Assembly: GCA_903899015.1 (NCBI GenBank) | Contig: CAIUHP010000034.1 | Location: 1-52,489 of the forward strand | DNA length: 52,489 bases | Source of the DNA: an uncultured Armatimonadota bacterium | GTDB taxonomy: Bacteria; Armatimonadota; Fimbriimonadia; Fimbriimonadales; Fimbriimonadaceae | Reading direction: 5' to 3' | Part shown: one piece after another, positions 37,473-47,689 of the stretch | How the letters are laid out: each line of letters starts with the position of its first letter | Numbering within the stretch: position 1 is the stretch's first letter | The notes under the pieces: model-generated | The model's database searches: none | Told to the model about the DNA's origin: nothing | Seen by the model: only the letters and a program-made list of their open reading frames with translations | Program-made: the position numbers and the translations under genes

Positions 37473-40400
37473 CTATTGATTCCAGACTTCGAACAGCTTG
37501 AGGTTCTCTAAGAAGATCTCTACAATTTCCGGATCAAACTGACGCCCAGATTGAATCTTGATATAGTGAACCGCTTGATCGGTGGACCATCGCTTTCGGT
37601 AAGGGCGATCCGAACGGAGTGCATCCCAAACGTCAACTACCGCAAATATCCTAGCCGGAAGGGGAATCTCTTCGCCCTTGAGGCCTCGCGGGTAACCGGA
37701 ACCATCCCAGCGCTCGTGGTGGCAAAACGGAATATCAATAGCCGAACGTAAGAACTTGACTGGTTCAAGTAAGTCCAGTGCGATGCCTGGATGGCGGCGC
37801 ATTATGACCAGTTCATTCTGATCGAGCTCTCCTGGCTTGTGGAGCACGCTATCTGGGATAGCCATCTTTCCGATGTCGTGGAGAAGGGCCCCACGTCTCA
37901 TATCGGAGATTTGTCCGGCAGGTACGCCTACAAGTTTGGCCAATTCCACCGTCATATCCGTCACGCGACGACTGTGACCTTCCGTCTCATGATCTCGAAG
38001 GTCAAGAGCGCGTGACCAACCTTCGATTGTGGCATCGTAAGCTGAAATGAGCTCACGGTTGGCGGTTCTCAGGCTTCTCAACAAGGTCGTGTTGTCAACC
38101 GCAATCGCCGCCTGCGAAGCCAGCATCTCAGCAAAGTTATCGAGATCAACATCTTGCGGAAGCTCTGTCCGGTGGTAAATCTCAAGAACACCCAGAATAT
38201 TTTCGTTTGCGATCAGTGGAACAGCAAGATAGGATTCAAATCCAGCCGCAATCATGTTTCCAAATCTCCGTCCACGCGCACCTGCTTCCTGAAGATGAAC
38301 CAGTTTGGAACGGTATCGATTAACAATTAAGTCCCTTCCCAGAGATGGGATCGATGTTCCGGTTTCAAACCCGATCGTTGTTTCAAGCTTAAATGAGGTC
38401 GTTGCTTCGTCAAAGAGATGAATAGCCGCCGCATCGATCTTCGTTTGGGATTTGAGCTGCTCGAGCAGCATGTCCAGCATCGTACGAAGGTTAAGATTTT
38501 CGCTTACCGTGGCATGGATAATGCTGAGTGAATGAAGCCGCTGAAGATGAAACTCAGTTCGTTCTCTCAGGGCAACACGCCGTAAAGAGGCGGCTGCGAT
38601 CTCCGCTAAAATGCTTAGGAGCCTCGACTCACCGGCAGTGAATTCAACATCTTTTTGCCCCGCTTCATAGGGTTTCCCGAGCCACAAAACGCCGATCACG
38701 TCACCCCGGGCCACAAGGGGAACTCCTAGTACCGCGGTGGGACTCTCGATAATGTTACGCATGATCGAAGTCGGATCATTCATGATGTTGGGGTCAAACT
38801 TGGGAACAGCATCCCCAAAGACTCGACCGACCAATCCCTGATTTTTTTCGAACCTTACACCCACGAGTTTTTGAAAAACTCCGCTCACATGGCGAATGAC
38901 AACGACATCGGTTTCAGGGTCTACAAGGGCTAAACCTACCGATTGAAGGTCCAGAATACGGGCGATTTGCTCGGAGATGATAGGGAGCATCTCTTCCGTG
39001 GTTTCAACTTCTCGCAAAGCAAAACTGATTGCCGCGACGGCTTCCATCTCTCGATCACGCTGCACTTTCTCAGTGATGTCGTGAAGCGAACCAACCATGC
39101 GAACGACTCGCTGGTTGAGGTCCCGCGCTAACATGCAATACACCTGGTATCGACCGTAAGTGTTGTCGCCACGACGCAGCCTCATTTCCGTGCGGTATGG
39201 ACCTTCCTTGCGAATATGGCGAACGAGAGCCGGTAAATAGTTGCGACGATCGTCTGGATGCACAACTGCAAGTGCGTCGTTGAGATTGGCACCTTGAATG
39301 GTGCGATCGAGACCCAACAGGTCATAGACTCGGTCCGACCACGTGATCGTGTCCGTGTCTCGATCCCAGACCCAAATACCATCCGTGCTTGCGTCCGTAA
39401 CTAATCGGAGCCGCTCTTCGCTTTCTCTTAAAGATTCGGAGTATCTCGTGAGAGCATCTTCAACCCGAATTCGCTCCATGATCTCTTTTTCGAGCGTGAC
39501 TTTCTGCAGTCGAACTTGCTCGTAAAGCTCATCGTTTAGCACCGAAACCGCGACATTGTTTGCAACGATTTGAAGGTGAGCAAGATCACTTGCACTGAAT
39601 TCCCGCTTCTCACGATCGGTGTAGATTGCGATAACTCCGATAATCTGATCCTTCACCATAAGCGGCGCGCCCGCGTAGGATAGGAACCGATATCCGGTCA
39701 GGTAGGTTGGCTGACCGGGATCAGGTAACGAAGCTTCAGGAATCGAAAGAGCTGATTGGACCTCAATGACTTTGGAAGCCAACCCTTTGGCCGCGGGTAT
39801 GGATTGCGTTAATAGCTCGGGTTCAATACCTGAGCTTGCCAGTAATACGAGTTCATCTCCTCGCAAAAGCCTGATAACGCAAGCGTCAACCTGGAACGCT
39901 TTACACACTTGTTCCGAAGTCGTTTTGGCCTGCTCTACCAGCGGAAGTGAGCCAATAACGGTTCCGGTTAGGCTGGTCATGAAAATGAGGCGTTCATTGA
40001 ACAACCTCAATTCTTGTTCAATCTGTCTTCGGACGGTAACGTCGTTGACTACTGCAACACGTACCGCTTGTCCTTCAAGTTGGACCACGTGCGACACGAC
40101 TTCGACATTTATGCGTCGACCGTCCTTTGTGATGTGAATCCAGTCCGTTTTAGATGGCTTTGCCGGATCTAACTGGGATAACTTCTGATCCATCACCCCC
40201 GCTACATCTGACGGCCACAAACGATCAACCGTCAAATTTAGAAACTCGGCTTTGGAGTAACCGTAGTGTTTGATTGCCTCAGAATTTACGTTTAGGATTC
40301 TGCGCGAATACCAATCGTAACAAACAACTGGACTTGGAATACCTTCAAAGAGCTCCCGATACCGCGCTTCTGCATCTATCTCGAGATGCTTCTCATCCGT

Positions 40401-40709
40401 GATATCCGTAATGAATCCTCGAAGCATGTCGGACGAAGGTGCATCCCCTACGACTCGAATCCATCGGAGTTCTCCAGTCGACAACTTCACACGAGCCTCA
40501 AAACCAAAGGGTTGAAGCAAGCGCGCCGCTGTTTCCAGAATTTTTAAGCTTTCAAGATTGGCGTCTCCAATTAAAAGGTGGCGCCAGCTGAAAGGGGATT
40601 TATCTTCAAACTGAGCAAAGCGGGATAGCCGATCGCGGAAGACCGGCGCAAATTGAAGAGTCTTGGTGTCAGCCTCCCAATAACTCGAAAACCCATGATT
40701 TGAATTCAT
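37473..40709 (-). CDS. PAS/GAF multi-sensor protein with HD-GYP output
   Basis: 1078 aa, cytoplasmic. Parts in order: a PAS-like fold (about 1-105), PAS (115-230, YRELFEGIPSPVVCYDW), GAF (240-410), PAS (425-560, RLRLVTDASTDGIWVWDRDTD), GAF (570-720), GAF (735-885), HD-GYP (about 895-1070). The HD-GYP part has DHETEGHSRRVTDMT (D906), LLHDIGKMAIPD (H944/D945), HHERWDGSGYPRGL and ARIFAVVDVWDAL, so the metal-binding motifs of a cyclic-di-GMP phosphodiesterase are present. It probably turns small-ligand or redox cues into c-di-GMP degradation. It follows map on the same strand (76-base gap). Confidence 0.93.
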   Translation of the reverse strand: MNSNHGFSSYWEADTKTLQFAPVFRDRLSRFAQFEDKSPFSWRHLLIGDANLESLKILETAARLLQPFGFEARVKLSTGELRWIRVVGDAPSSDMLRGFITDITDEKHLEIDAEARYRELFEGIPSPVVCYDWYSRRILNVNSEAIKHYGYSKAEFLNLTVDRLWPSDVAGVMDQKLSQLDPAKPSKTDWIHITKDGRRINVEVVSHVVQLEGQAVRVAVVNDVTVRRQIEQELRLFNERLIFMTSLTGTVIGSLPLVEQAKTTSEQVCKAFQVDACVIRLLRGDELVLLASSGIEPELLTQSIPAAKGLASKVIEVQSALSIPEASLPDPGQPTYLTGYRFLSYAGAPLMVKDQIIGVIAIYTDREKREFSASDLAHLQIVANNVAVSVLNDELYEQVRLQKVTLEKEIMERIRVEDALTRYSESLRESEERLRLVTDASTDGIWVWDRDTDTITWSDRVYDLLGLDRTIQGANLNDALAVVHPDDRRNYLPALVRHIRKEGPYRTEMRLRRGDNTYGRYQVYCMLARDLNQRVVRMVGSLHDITEKVQRDREMEAVAAISFALREVETTEEMLPIISEQIARILDLQSVGLALVDPETDVVVIRHVSGVFQKLVGVRFEKNQGLVGRVFGDAVPKFDPNIMNDPTSIMRNIIESPTAVLGVPLVARGDVIGVLWLGKPYEAGQKDVEFTAGESRLLSILAEIAAASLRRVALRERTEFHLQRLHSLSIIHATVSENLNLRTMLDMLLEQLKSQTKIDAAAIHLFDEATTSFKLETTIGFETGTSIPSLGRDLIVNRYRSKLVHLQEAGARGRRFGNMIAAGFESYLAVPLIANENILGVLEIYHRTELPQDVDLDNFAEMLASQAAIAVDNTTLLRSLRTANRELISAYDATIEGWSRALDLRDHETEGHSRRVTDMTVELAKLVGVPAGQISDMRRGALLHDIGKMAIPDSVLHKPGELDQNELVIMRRHPGIALDLLEPVKFLRSAIDIPFCHHERWDGSGYPRGLKGEEIPLPARIFAVVDVWDALRSDRPYRKRWSTDQAVHYIKIQSGRQFDPEIVEIFLENLKLFEVWNQ

Positions 40710-40785
40710 TGGCCCCGATTCAGAAGCAATGACTATGCTTTTAACCTCGTTACTTTGCTCAAACGGAACATCGGCATCAAGAATA

Positions 40786-41574
40786 CTATGATTGGAGCAT
40801 TGTGAGAACCCGGGGGCCGTCTTCAGTGACTGCGACGGTGTGCTCGAAATGAGCTCCGATGGATCCGTCTCGAGTCACGACCGCCCACGGATCACCCGGT
40901 CGATGTCGAATAAGAGGAGAGCCCGCGGTTACCATAGGTTCGATGCAAAAAGTCATCCCAACTTGCAAGGAAATGCCTTTCCCCGCGCGTCCAAAATTCG
41001 GTACGTCAATGCCTTCTTCATGCACTTCCGAACCAACCCCGTGACCAGTCAGCTCTCGAATTACCCCGAACCCGTTTCTCTCGACTAACCTTTGAACGGC
41101 ATTAGAAACATCGCCCATCTTCCCGCCAGCTACGGCTTTCTTGATTCCGTGCCACATCGACTCTTGAGTAACGGAGAGTAGTCGTTGGGCCTTTACACTT
41201 CCGTTTCCTACAATCACCGTTATGGCTGTGTCTGCGAGCCATCCATCGATCTCAGCAACTAGGTCCAGCCCCACAACGTCACCCTCTTTCAGGATTGCTT
41301 TGCTGCTAGGTTGGCCATGGATGACTTCGTCATTTACTGAAATACATGTGGCATACAGATAGGGCACCCGACTAAAACGTGGGTGATAGTTTAGTAAAGC
41401 CGGACGTGCTCCCTGGCTGGCCAACACTTCACGCGCAAGCATCTCCAGGTCCATTGTGGAAACGCCAACAGCGGAGGCTGCTTTGAGTGCCTGAAGGGTC
41501 TTCGCAGCCGCTTGGCCCGAGTGAGCCATCGCGTCCATTTCCCCTTGGGTCTTAAGTCTGATGTTGTTCCCCAT
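40786..41574 (-). CDS. Methionine aminopeptidase, type I
   Basis: Removes the initiator methionine from nascent proteins. 262 aa. Metal-ligand blocks: VGLDLVAEIDGWLADTAITV (two Asp), ELTGHGVGSEVHEEG (His), TFCIEPMV (Glu) and GAHFEHTVAVTEDGP (Glu). Type I, without the type II insert. Not next to ribosomal or secY genes, so possibly a second copy; it lies between the HD-GYP and ilvA genes. Confidence 0.95.
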   Translation of the reverse strand: MGNNIRLKTQGEMDAMAHSGQAAAKTLQALKAASAVGVSTMDLEMLAREVLASQGARPALLNYHPRFSRVPYLYATCISVNDEVIHGQPSSKAILKEGDVVGLDLVAEIDGWLADTAITVIVGNGSVKAQRLLSVTQESMWHGIKKAVAGGKMGDVSNAVQRLVERNGFGVIRELTGHGVGSEVHEEGIDVPNFGRAGKGISLQVGMTFCIEPMVTAGSPLIRHRPGDPWAVVTRDGSIGAHFEHTVAVTEDGPRVLTMLQS

Positions 41575-41828
41575 TTCTCAAATCTTTTTTAGGCATTTTC
41601 GATGCCGATCTTCATGCCCAACATTGTCGAATAGGACGCTGAAATTCATTCAAAGCTCCCACCTTTTCTAACGGCTTGACGCTAATTTGAATCTAGTGAT
41701 GTTGGTAGCGCCCTAAATTATGAATCCAACGCGGGATTCCAGATTGCCGATGAGCCCTAAACCTCACACAAAACAGCATGTCCCCTAAATCCGTTACCTA
41801 AAATTCATGACCTCAGATATGCCTGGCA
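41575..41828. other. Intergenic region, nothing clear
   Basis: About 250 bases upstream of map, AT-rich, with no recognisable RNA gene or strong hairpin. Confidence 0.5.
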
Positions 41829-41975
41829 ATGAAATATCATCCCTGTGTGCTTTACGCCGTTGCGATGTCTTTGGCTTGGATTGCTGCAGCTTTGATTACC
41901 TTTCGAAGTTTGCCGAAGGCGTTAGATCCCCGAAGCAATAAAGTGCCTGCTCGCTCCTCAGTCAAAAGACACTAA
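41829..41975 (+). CDS. Possible small single-span membrane protein
   Basis: 48 aa, with MKYHPC, then a hydrophobic stretch (VLYAVAMSLAWIAAALITF) and a basic, polar tail. It sits in the otherwise empty 417-base gap between map and ilvA. No good RBS is present and an overlapping frame also encodes about 44 residues, so coding is uncertain. Confidence 0.3.
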   Translation: MKYHPCVLYAVAMSLAWIAAALITFRSLPKALDPRSNKVPARSSVKRH

Positions 41976-41991
41976 GCCGCTTCCATTCCTC

Positions 41992-43575
41992 TCATAGGAA
42001 CATTTTCATGGCAGGATTGTCGGTTTCATCGGAGTAGACGTAATCCAAGTCTTCAAGAAATCTAACTAGGTCATCCGACTGGCTAGGATCAACCTCCATG
42101 CCAACGAGTACCCGGCCAAAATCCGCTCCGTGGTTTCGATAGTGAAAAAGGCTGATATTCCACTCTTGCCCCATCTTTTGAAGAAAGTTCATCAATGCCC
42201 CTGGGCGTTCGGGGAACTGAAAATTCAGCATCCTTTCAGAAATGGTGACGGGTGCTCGTCCGCCCACCATGTGCCTCACATGAAGCTTGGCGACTTCGTT
42301 GTCCGTTAAGTCGACCACCTCGTATCCACGTTCAGCTAGATGCTCCATCAATTCTTGAAGCTCTTTTGAATTGGAAATCTGAAGTCCTACAAATACGTGG
42401 GCGATTTTCGAGTCAGCATAACGATAATTGAATTCGGTTACACTTCGCGCTCCAATTGCAGCACAAAACTCGCGGAAACTACCGGGTCGCTCAGGAATGG
42501 TTACCGCAAGAACAGCCTCGCGCCGCTCACCAATTTCTGCTCGCTCCGAGATATGTCGTAAGCGATCAAAATTCATGTTCGCTCCCGAGGCTATGGCGAC
42601 TAACTGCTTCCCTTTCAGCGAATGCTCTTCGGCATACTTCTTCAGCCCCGCAAACGCAAGTGCACCGGAAGGTTCCAAAATGGATCGTCGATCTTCATAA
42701 ATGTCTTTTACGGCCGCACAGATTTCATCGTTGGAGACGATCACGACTTCATCGACCAACTCTTTAGCCACCCTAAATGTCTCGACTCCAACCATTCGAA
42801 CCGCGACACCGTCTGCAAATGTCCCAACTGAATTGAGCCGGATACGTTCACCTTTTGCAAGCGATTGCGACATTGCGTCAGCATCCTCTGGTTCCACTCC
42901 AATTATCCGAACTTCCGGGCTCAATGACTTCACATAAGCGGCTACGCCAGCAATTAAGCCACCTCCACCTACTGGGACAAAGATTGCGTCAATTTGGCCT
43001 GGGTGCTGCTTAAGGATTTCCATCCCAACAGTTCCCTGCCCCGCGATAACATCTGGGTCGTCATACGGATGAACAAACGTAAGATTTTGTTCATCACGAA
43101 GCTTGCAAGCGTGCTCGTAGGCACCATCGTAGTTATCGCCTTGCAAAATCACGTTCGCACCTAATCGGCGAACGGCATCGACCTTAATGCCGGGTGTCGT
43201 CCGGGGCATAACGATAGTGGCTTGAATACCAAGCTTTCTGGCCGCTAATGCGACACCTTGGGCATGGTTTCCAGCGGAAGACGCAACGACTCCCCCTTCT
43301 GCTTGGCTAGGTGAGAGACCGACCATCTTGTTGTAGGCCCCCCGAATCTTAAACGAAAAGATGGGTTGGAGATCTTCCCTCTTTAACCAGACTTGGGTTC
43401 CGAGCCTTTCACTAAGTAGTGGAGCTAAATCTAAGGGCGACTCAACCGCGACATCGTAAACGCGCGCCATCAGTATTCGCTTCAAATAATCGACCGGCAT
43501 ACCCAAACGTACCCCAACAAGCTTTTTTCTAGCTGACCCCGAAGTTTGTTTCGAGCCTTCACTTAGACCAGGCAA
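41992..43575 (-). CDS. Threonine ammonia-lyase, biosynthetic (threonine deaminase)
   Basis: First committed step of isoleucine synthesis: threonine to 2-oxobutanoate. 527 aa. PLP domain: KREDLQPIFSFKIRGAYN with the Schiff-base Lys, SAGNHAQGVALAA, PVGGGGLIAG. Two C-terminal ACT-like regulatory domains (AVTIPERPGSFREFCAAIG and NFQFPERPGALMNFLQKMG) mark the long, allosteric, isoleucine-sensitive type as in E. coli IlvA. The first 25 residues are basic/polar and an internal start at 43500 is an alternative. Confidence 0.94.
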   Translation of the reverse strand: MPGLSEGSKQTSGSARKKLVGVRLGMPVDYLKRILMARVYDVAVESPLDLAPLLSERLGTQVWLKREDLQPIFSFKIRGAYNKMVGLSPSQAEGGVVASSAGNHAQGVALAARKLGIQATIVMPRTTPGIKVDAVRRLGANVILQGDNYDGAYEHACKLRDEQNLTFVHPYDDPDVIAGQGTVGMEILKQHPGQIDAIFVPVGGGGLIAGVAAYVKSLSPEVRIIGVEPEDADAMSQSLAKGERIRLNSVGTFADGVAVRMVGVETFRVAKELVDEVVIVSNDEICAAVKDIYEDRRSILEPSGALAFAGLKKYAEEHSLKGKQLVAIASGANMNFDRLRHISERAEIGERREAVLAVTIPERPGSFREFCAAIGARSVTEFNYRYADSKIAHVFVGLQISNSKELQELMEHLAERGYEVVDLTDNEVAKLHVRHMVGGRAPVTISERMLNFQFPERPGALMNFLQKMGQEWNISLFHYRNHGADFGRVLVGMEVDPSQSDDLVRFLEDLDYVYSDETDNPAMKMFL

Positions 43576-43709
43576 TCCGCGACTACCTCATTTACCGGCG
43601 CTAGTCGAATTGATAAATTTGTAGAAACACGCTTCATCATTTGCCAAAAACACGATTGATCTAGCTCCATGGATGTCTTCGACCTCTCCAGATACGATAT
43701 AACTAGTAT

Positions 43710-43979
43710 ATGACCGAGGCGCGAAAGGCTCGATTAAAAGTCGGAGTGGCAAAAGGCCTTTTGGCGTCTGGAATATTGGTCGGCGTTATCTGGAGCTTTG
43801 GCTACATGACCGGATATCGTCTTGGCCTTCCTCTGCTTCCGATCGTTGCGGTTCTCTTTGGCATCGTCACCGGTGCACAAGCTTACGCAGTTGAGCCCGT
43901 GAACAAGAATGAAGTTCCCGATGAGATGCTCGCGGCTCTCCAGGCAAAGGAAGAAGCTCGATCCGCTCGTCGTCGTTGA
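43710..43979 (+). CDS. Small two-span membrane protein of unknown function
   Basis: 89 aa: a basic N-terminus, hydrophobic segments at about residues 14-34 and 38-60, then a charged tail with EALQAKEEARSARRR character. No family recognised. A palindromic AT-rich stretch (ATATAACTAGTATAT) directly precedes and overlaps the start. Divergent from ilvA. The sugar operon starts 88 bases downstream. Confidence 0.75.
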   Translation: MTEARKARLKVGVAKGLLASGILVGVIWSFGYMTGYRLGLPLLPIVAVLFGIVTGAQAYAVEPVNKNEVPDEMLAALQAKEEARSARRR

Positions 43980-43986
43980 CGCTTGG

Positions 43987-44050
43987 TTAACCGGTTAATT
44001 CTAGGCTTTTGGTTCAAATGAACCTCCTTTGAGCATGTCCGCAAACGTTT
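43987..44050. promoter_or_regulatory. Palindrome cluster upstream of the sugar operon
   Basis: Three palindromes lie in the 88-base gap before the FAH-family gene: TTAACCGGTTAA (43987-43998, perfect 12 bases), GGTTCA-AA-TGAACC (44011-44024, perfect 6-2-6) and AAACGTTT (44043-44050). The first and third have a central CG as in LacI-family operators (compare GntR of E. coli, which has a TTACCGGTAA core). No LacI-family gene is present in the window. Confidence 0.5.
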
Positions 44051-44067
44051 CGTGCAAACTTTGAGGC

Positions 44068-44877
44068 ATGAAAATCATCCGATTCGCTGATGAGAACGGA
44101 AATGAACGGTTCGGAAACCTTTTAGCCGACGGTACGGCCGAATTGCTTGAAGGATTACTACTAACCGGCCTGGAACTTACCAGCGAAATCGTGGAAGTCG
44201 GCGAGTTGCTACCTCCTATCCGCCCTACAGTGATCCTTGGTATTGGGCTTAATTATCGGCATCATGCGGAAGAATCGGGTGCCAAGATTCCCAACTATCC
44301 CATCCTCTTTGTCAAAACACCCAACACTCTGCTCGCACCAGGAGCTCCAATCGAAATCCCAACCGTTCTTGCCAGCAACGAAGTGGATTACGAGTGCGAA
44401 CTGGCGGTTATCATTGGGAAAACATGCAAGAACGTTTCCCGAGAAGATGCGCTCGACTACGTTTTGGGTTACTCGTGCGCAAACGATGTGAGTGCTCGCG
44501 ATTGGCAGATCAAATACGGGGGTGGCCAGTGGTGCCGTGGAAAGTGCTTTGACACCTTCTGCCCGATTGGTCCATGTATCGTCACTCCCGACGAAATCCC
44601 AAACCCCAACAATTTGGCCATCCAAACAAAACTCAATGGAGAAGTTGTTCAGTCGTGGAACACAAGCGACATGATCTTTGATGTTCCCGCGCTTATTGAG
44701 TTTCTCAGTGGAAGCACAACGCTCTTGCCCGGCACCGTTATCCTCACCGGCACACCTCACGGGGTTGGGATGGCACGGACTCCGAAACTTTGGCTTAAAG
44801 ACGGCGACACGGTTACGATTGAGATCGAAAACATCGGTCAATTAACCAACCCGGTACAAAACGAATCAGCCAACTAA
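44068..44877 (+). CDS. FAH-family hydrolase (fumarylacetoacetase-like), sugar-acid catabolism
   Basis: 269 aa. C-terminal FAH domain with the metal-site Glu/Asp pattern in NEVDYECELAVIIG, GYSCANDVSARDWQ, KCFDTFCPIGP and ILTGTPHGVGMARTP. Relatives hydrolyse acylpyruvates, for example 2,4-diketo-3-deoxy-L-fuconate to pyruvate and L-lactate. Fucosidases in the window and the dehydrogenases downstream favour that role, but aromatic-pathway or other keto-acid substrates are possible. First gene of the operon; next gene 25 bases on. Confidence 0.9.
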   Translation: MKIIRFADENGNERFGNLLADGTAELLEGLLLTGLELTSEIVEVGELLPPIRPTVILGIGLNYRHHAEESGAKIPNYPILFVKTPNTLLAPGAPIEIPTVLASNEVDYECELAVIIGKTCKNVSREDALDYVLGYSCANDVSARDWQIKYGGGQWCRGKCFDTFCPIGPCIVTPDEIPNPNNLAIQTKLNGEVVQSWNTSDMIFDVPALIEFLSGSTTLLPGTVILTGTPHGVGMARTPKLWLKDGDTVTIEIENIGQLTNPVQNESAN

Positions 44878-44902
44878 CCGAAAGCCATCAAAGGAATTCG
44901 CA

Positions 44903-45877
44903 ATGTTCAAAGTAGGTCCGAATCCGTATGGGATGTGCTGCACGCTTGGAATCCAGGGAGATCATCCTGCGCCAAGAGACGTCAACTGGTTCATCGACTA
45001 TGCCATTGGGATGCGAGCCAAGTGCATCGAATTCCATTTTGGCCAGTTAATGGCACTCAATCTTGATCAACTCAAGCGTATCCGGGAAACACTTGAAGAA
45101 CATGGAATTGAGCCCATATTGAGCGGACCTTGGCCTCTGGAAGAATTGCCTAATGGTTTTCCGATCGCCAAAGCTCTTGGTGGCAAGACAATCCGGACTC
45201 ATCTTTCACCGATCCTTTGCGGGGCTCGGTCCGAGCTGGGGAGCTACTGGGATAGTTTGGTCTCGAACATCCAGATACAGTTAAACGACCTTGCTCCTCG
45301 GGCTGAGAATGGTGGCTTCGTGATTGCGATTGAAAACCATCAAGACTTCGGAAGTAATGAGCTAGTGGAGTTTTGCGATGTGGCGGGGCCAGCAATAGGA
45401 ATTTGCCTCGACACGGGTAATCCCCTTGCGGTTGGGGAAGATCCGATGGATTTCACACGAAGAGTCTCGCCCAAGGTTCGGCATGTTCATCTTAAGGATT
45501 ATCGTGCCCAGGCAACCTCCGAAGGTTATCGACTTGTGCGCTGCGCTATTGGCGATGGTGCCGTTCCTCTTCAAGAAATTCATCAGATCCTCGCACAGAA
45601 TCACTCAGAATTAACAGCGTCGATTGAACCAGGTGCCCTAAACGCCCGGCATATTCGGTTACGTACGGTAGAGTGGCAAGAACGATATCGGCCAGATTCG
45701 CTGAACATTGAAGTAGCCTGTCGAGTAGCACTTGGTCGGGCCGCGATTGAGGCTCATGAGGAATTCCGAACTCCGTGGGAGCTGAATTCCGATACAAATG
45801 AAGTATGTGAGTTCGAGTTAGGTCAAATGAGCAAGAGTGTGTTCAATATGCAAGAACTAGGTTGGCTTCCAAAATGA
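44903..45877 (+). CDS. Sugar phosphate isomerase/epimerase-like TIM-barrel protein
   Basis: 324 aa. Xylose-isomerase-like fold: [41 protein letters not shown] (metal-site Glu), [17 protein letters not shown] (Asp), VRHVHLKDY (His), and SIEPGAL (Glu). The metal ligands Glu/Asp/His/Glu are in place. It probably isomerises or epimerises a sugar or sugar acid in this catabolic operon; substrate unknown. AAGGA lies 8 bases before the ATG. Overlaps the SDR gene by ATGA. Confidence 0.9.
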   Translation: MFKVGPNPYGMCCTLGIQGDHPAPRDVNWFIDYAIGMRAKCIEFHFGQLMALNLDQLKRIRETLEEHGIEPILSGPWPLEELPNGFPIAKALGGKTIRTHLSPILCGARSELGSYWDSLVSNIQIQLNDLAPRAENGGFVIAIENHQDFGSNELVEFCDVAGPAIGICLDTGNPLAVGEDPMDFTRRVSPKVRHVHLKDYRAQATSEGYRLVRCAIGDGAVPLQEIHQILAQNHSELTASIEPGALNARHIRLRTVEWQERYRPDSLNIEVACRVALGRAAIEAHEEFRTPWELNSDTNEVCEFELGQMSKSVFNMQELGWLPK

Positions 45878-46644
45878 ACGTCCTCAATTCCTTTCGTCTC
45901 GACGGGAGACGGGCACTGGTCACAGGCGGAAGCCGTGGGCTCGGTCGAGTGATTGCCGAGGCACTCTCTCAGGCAGGAGCCGAAGTCGCAATTGTGAGTC
46001 GAAACCTTGCTGATTGCGAAGCGGCTGCTCTCGAAATCGCAGAGTCCACCGGACGAGGGACGTATGCCACTCATGCAGATCTCACTCAAAGCGATCAAGT
46101 TGCTAAGGTGATTGCTCAAGTTCAAGCTGATTTGGGTCCCATCGACATCTTGGTGAACAACGCCGGCATCAACACTCGCGGCCTTGCACATGAACTCACG
46201 GAGGAAGATTTCGATGCGGTCATCGCGATCAATCTTAAAGCACCCTTTCTTTGCTCCCGTATTTTGGGACCCCAAATGTGTGAGCGGGGCTGGGGACGTG
46301 TCATCAATATTGGGAGCATCCTCTCATCGGTTGCCATCGCTGGCCGTGCACCCTACTGTTCCGCAAAAGCGGGTGTCGCCAATCTCACTCGCGTGCTCGC
46401 TCTCGAATGGGCTCAGCAAGGAGTCACCGTCAACACAATTTGTCCCGGACCGTTCGCCACAGATATGAATAAACCCCTTCTCGAAGACCCCGAAAAATAC
46501 AAGGCCTTTGTTGCAAAAATCCCGATGGGACGCTGGGGAGAGCTTCATGAAATCGCCGGAGCAGCCGTATTCTTGGCATCAGATGCATCGTCGTTTGTAA
46601 CGGGAAGCATGCTCACCGTTGATGGAGGCTGGACCGCGCAATGA
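45874..46644 (+). CDS. SDR-family dehydrogenase/reductase (1)
   Basis: 256 aa. Start at ATG 45874, overlapping the previous stop (ATGA); an upstream in-frame ATG at 45862 is less likely. NAD(P) motif [12 protein letters not shown], catalytic YCSAKAG with Tyr and Lys, ending in [10 protein letters not shown]. Classical SDR, 2-keto-3-deoxy-sugar acid or sugar dehydrogenase type. Overlaps the zinc dehydrogenase gene by ATGA. Confidence 0.94.
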   Translation: MNVLNSFRLDGRRALVTGGSRGLGRVIAEALSQAGAEVAIVSRNLADCEAAALEIAESTGRGTYATHADLTQSDQVAKVIAQVQADLGPIDILVNNAGINTRGLAHELTEEDFDAVIAINLKAPFLCSRILGPQMCERGWGRVINIGSILSSVAIAGRAPYCSAKAGVANLTRVLALEWAQQGVTVNTICPGPFATDMNKPLLEDPEKYKAFVAKIPMGRWGELHEIAGAAVFLASDASSFVTGSMLTVDGGWTAQ

Positions 46645-47654
46645 AAGCACTTGTATATTCCGCATTAAAAACACTCACCCTGCAAGAAGTCCCGGAGCCA
46701 ATCGCTAGAGAAGGTGAAGTAAAAATTCGCGTCAGTTCCACTGGGATCTGCGGGTCGGATCTCCATGGCTTCTTAGGGCATAGTGCTCGACGGCAACCCG
46801 GCTTAATCCTTGGCCATGAAACGTTAGGATACGTAAGCGAAGGGCCCGATTCATTGGTAGGCAAGCGCGTTTCCGTCAATCCGTTGATCTCCTGCGGCAT
46901 GTGTCCTGCGTGCCGATCGGGGCGCCATAACAACTGTTCCACTTGGCGCTTACTCGGTATGGACAGCACGCACGGAGGCTTTGGAGAATATGTGGTTGTT
47001 CCTGAACGAAACGTCCATCCTATTCCTGAAGATGTTAGTGATGGTGCGGCCGTCATGGTCGAACCATTAGCCAATGCCTTTCACCTTATTTCCATGATTC
47101 CTTCGAATGCCGGGCTCTTACCAACCGTTGCCATCGTTGGCAGCGGAACGCTAGGAGCGTGCATCTTGAGCGTCGCGCTTGCACGTGGACTCGACGTCGT
47201 TGTCGTATCCGAACCTAATCCTGATCGGGCGAAAGTTGCCAGTCAGCTAGGTGCCAAACGGGTCGTCAATCCCCGCGAGGTTGACGTGGTCGAGCATGTT
47301 ATGACTCTCACGTCGGGTCAAGGTGTTTCGGTTGCGGTTGACGCGGTTGGCTCATCGCTGACAAGAAACACAGCCGCCAAATTGGTGAGCCGAGGAGGCA
47401 CGGCTCTCTTGCTTGGACTCGATGAAGGTCCGACTTCCTTTGATTTCTTTGATCTTATTCGACGGGAAGTACGGCTCCAAACGAGCTACGCCTACACCGA
47501 GCAAAACTATTCGGAAGCACTCGATTTTGTGGTGAACCACAAAGTGGATTTCTCACCTTGGACCAATGTCTTCCCCGTGGACGAAGGACAAAAAGTTTTC
47601 GAACAACTTATTGCCAACCCCGCCGACCGAATTAAGATGGTTTTGACCCACTGA
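46641..47654 (+). CDS. Zinc-dependent MDR-family alcohol/polyol dehydrogenase
   Basis: 337 aa. GroES-like domain with catalytic zinc region [13 protein letters not shown] and GHETLGYV; structural zinc loop [15 protein letters not shown]. Rossmann domain with [14 protein letters not shown]. Family members oxidise sugar alcohols, threonine or related polyols. Probably oxidises a sugar or sugar acid in this operon. Overlaps the upstream SDR by 4 bases. Confidence 0.93.
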   Translation: MKALVYSALKTLTLQEVPEPIAREGEVKIRVSSTGICGSDLHGFLGHSARRQPGLILGHETLGYVSEGPDSLVGKRVSVNPLISCGMCPACRSGRHNNCSTWRLLGMDSTHGGFGEYVVVPERNVHPIPEDVSDGAAVMVEPLANAFHLISMIPSNAGLLPTVAIVGSGTLGACILSVALARGLDVVVVSEPNPDRAKVASQLGAKRVVNPREVDVVEHVMTLTSGQGVSVAVDAVGSSLTRNTAAKLVSRGGTALLLGLDEGPTSFDFFDLIRREVRLQTSYAYTEQNYSEALDFVVNHKVDFSPWTNVFPVDEGQKVFEQLIANPADRIKMVLTH

Positions 47655-47689
47655 CGTTTTAAATTCCCTTAGACTCCAATCGAGTAACC

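Noticed and set aside
41806-41940. Alternative 44-aa frame overlapping the small membrane ORF
   Set aside because: Cys-rich chance-like composition without RBS; the hydrophobic frame is more protein-like.
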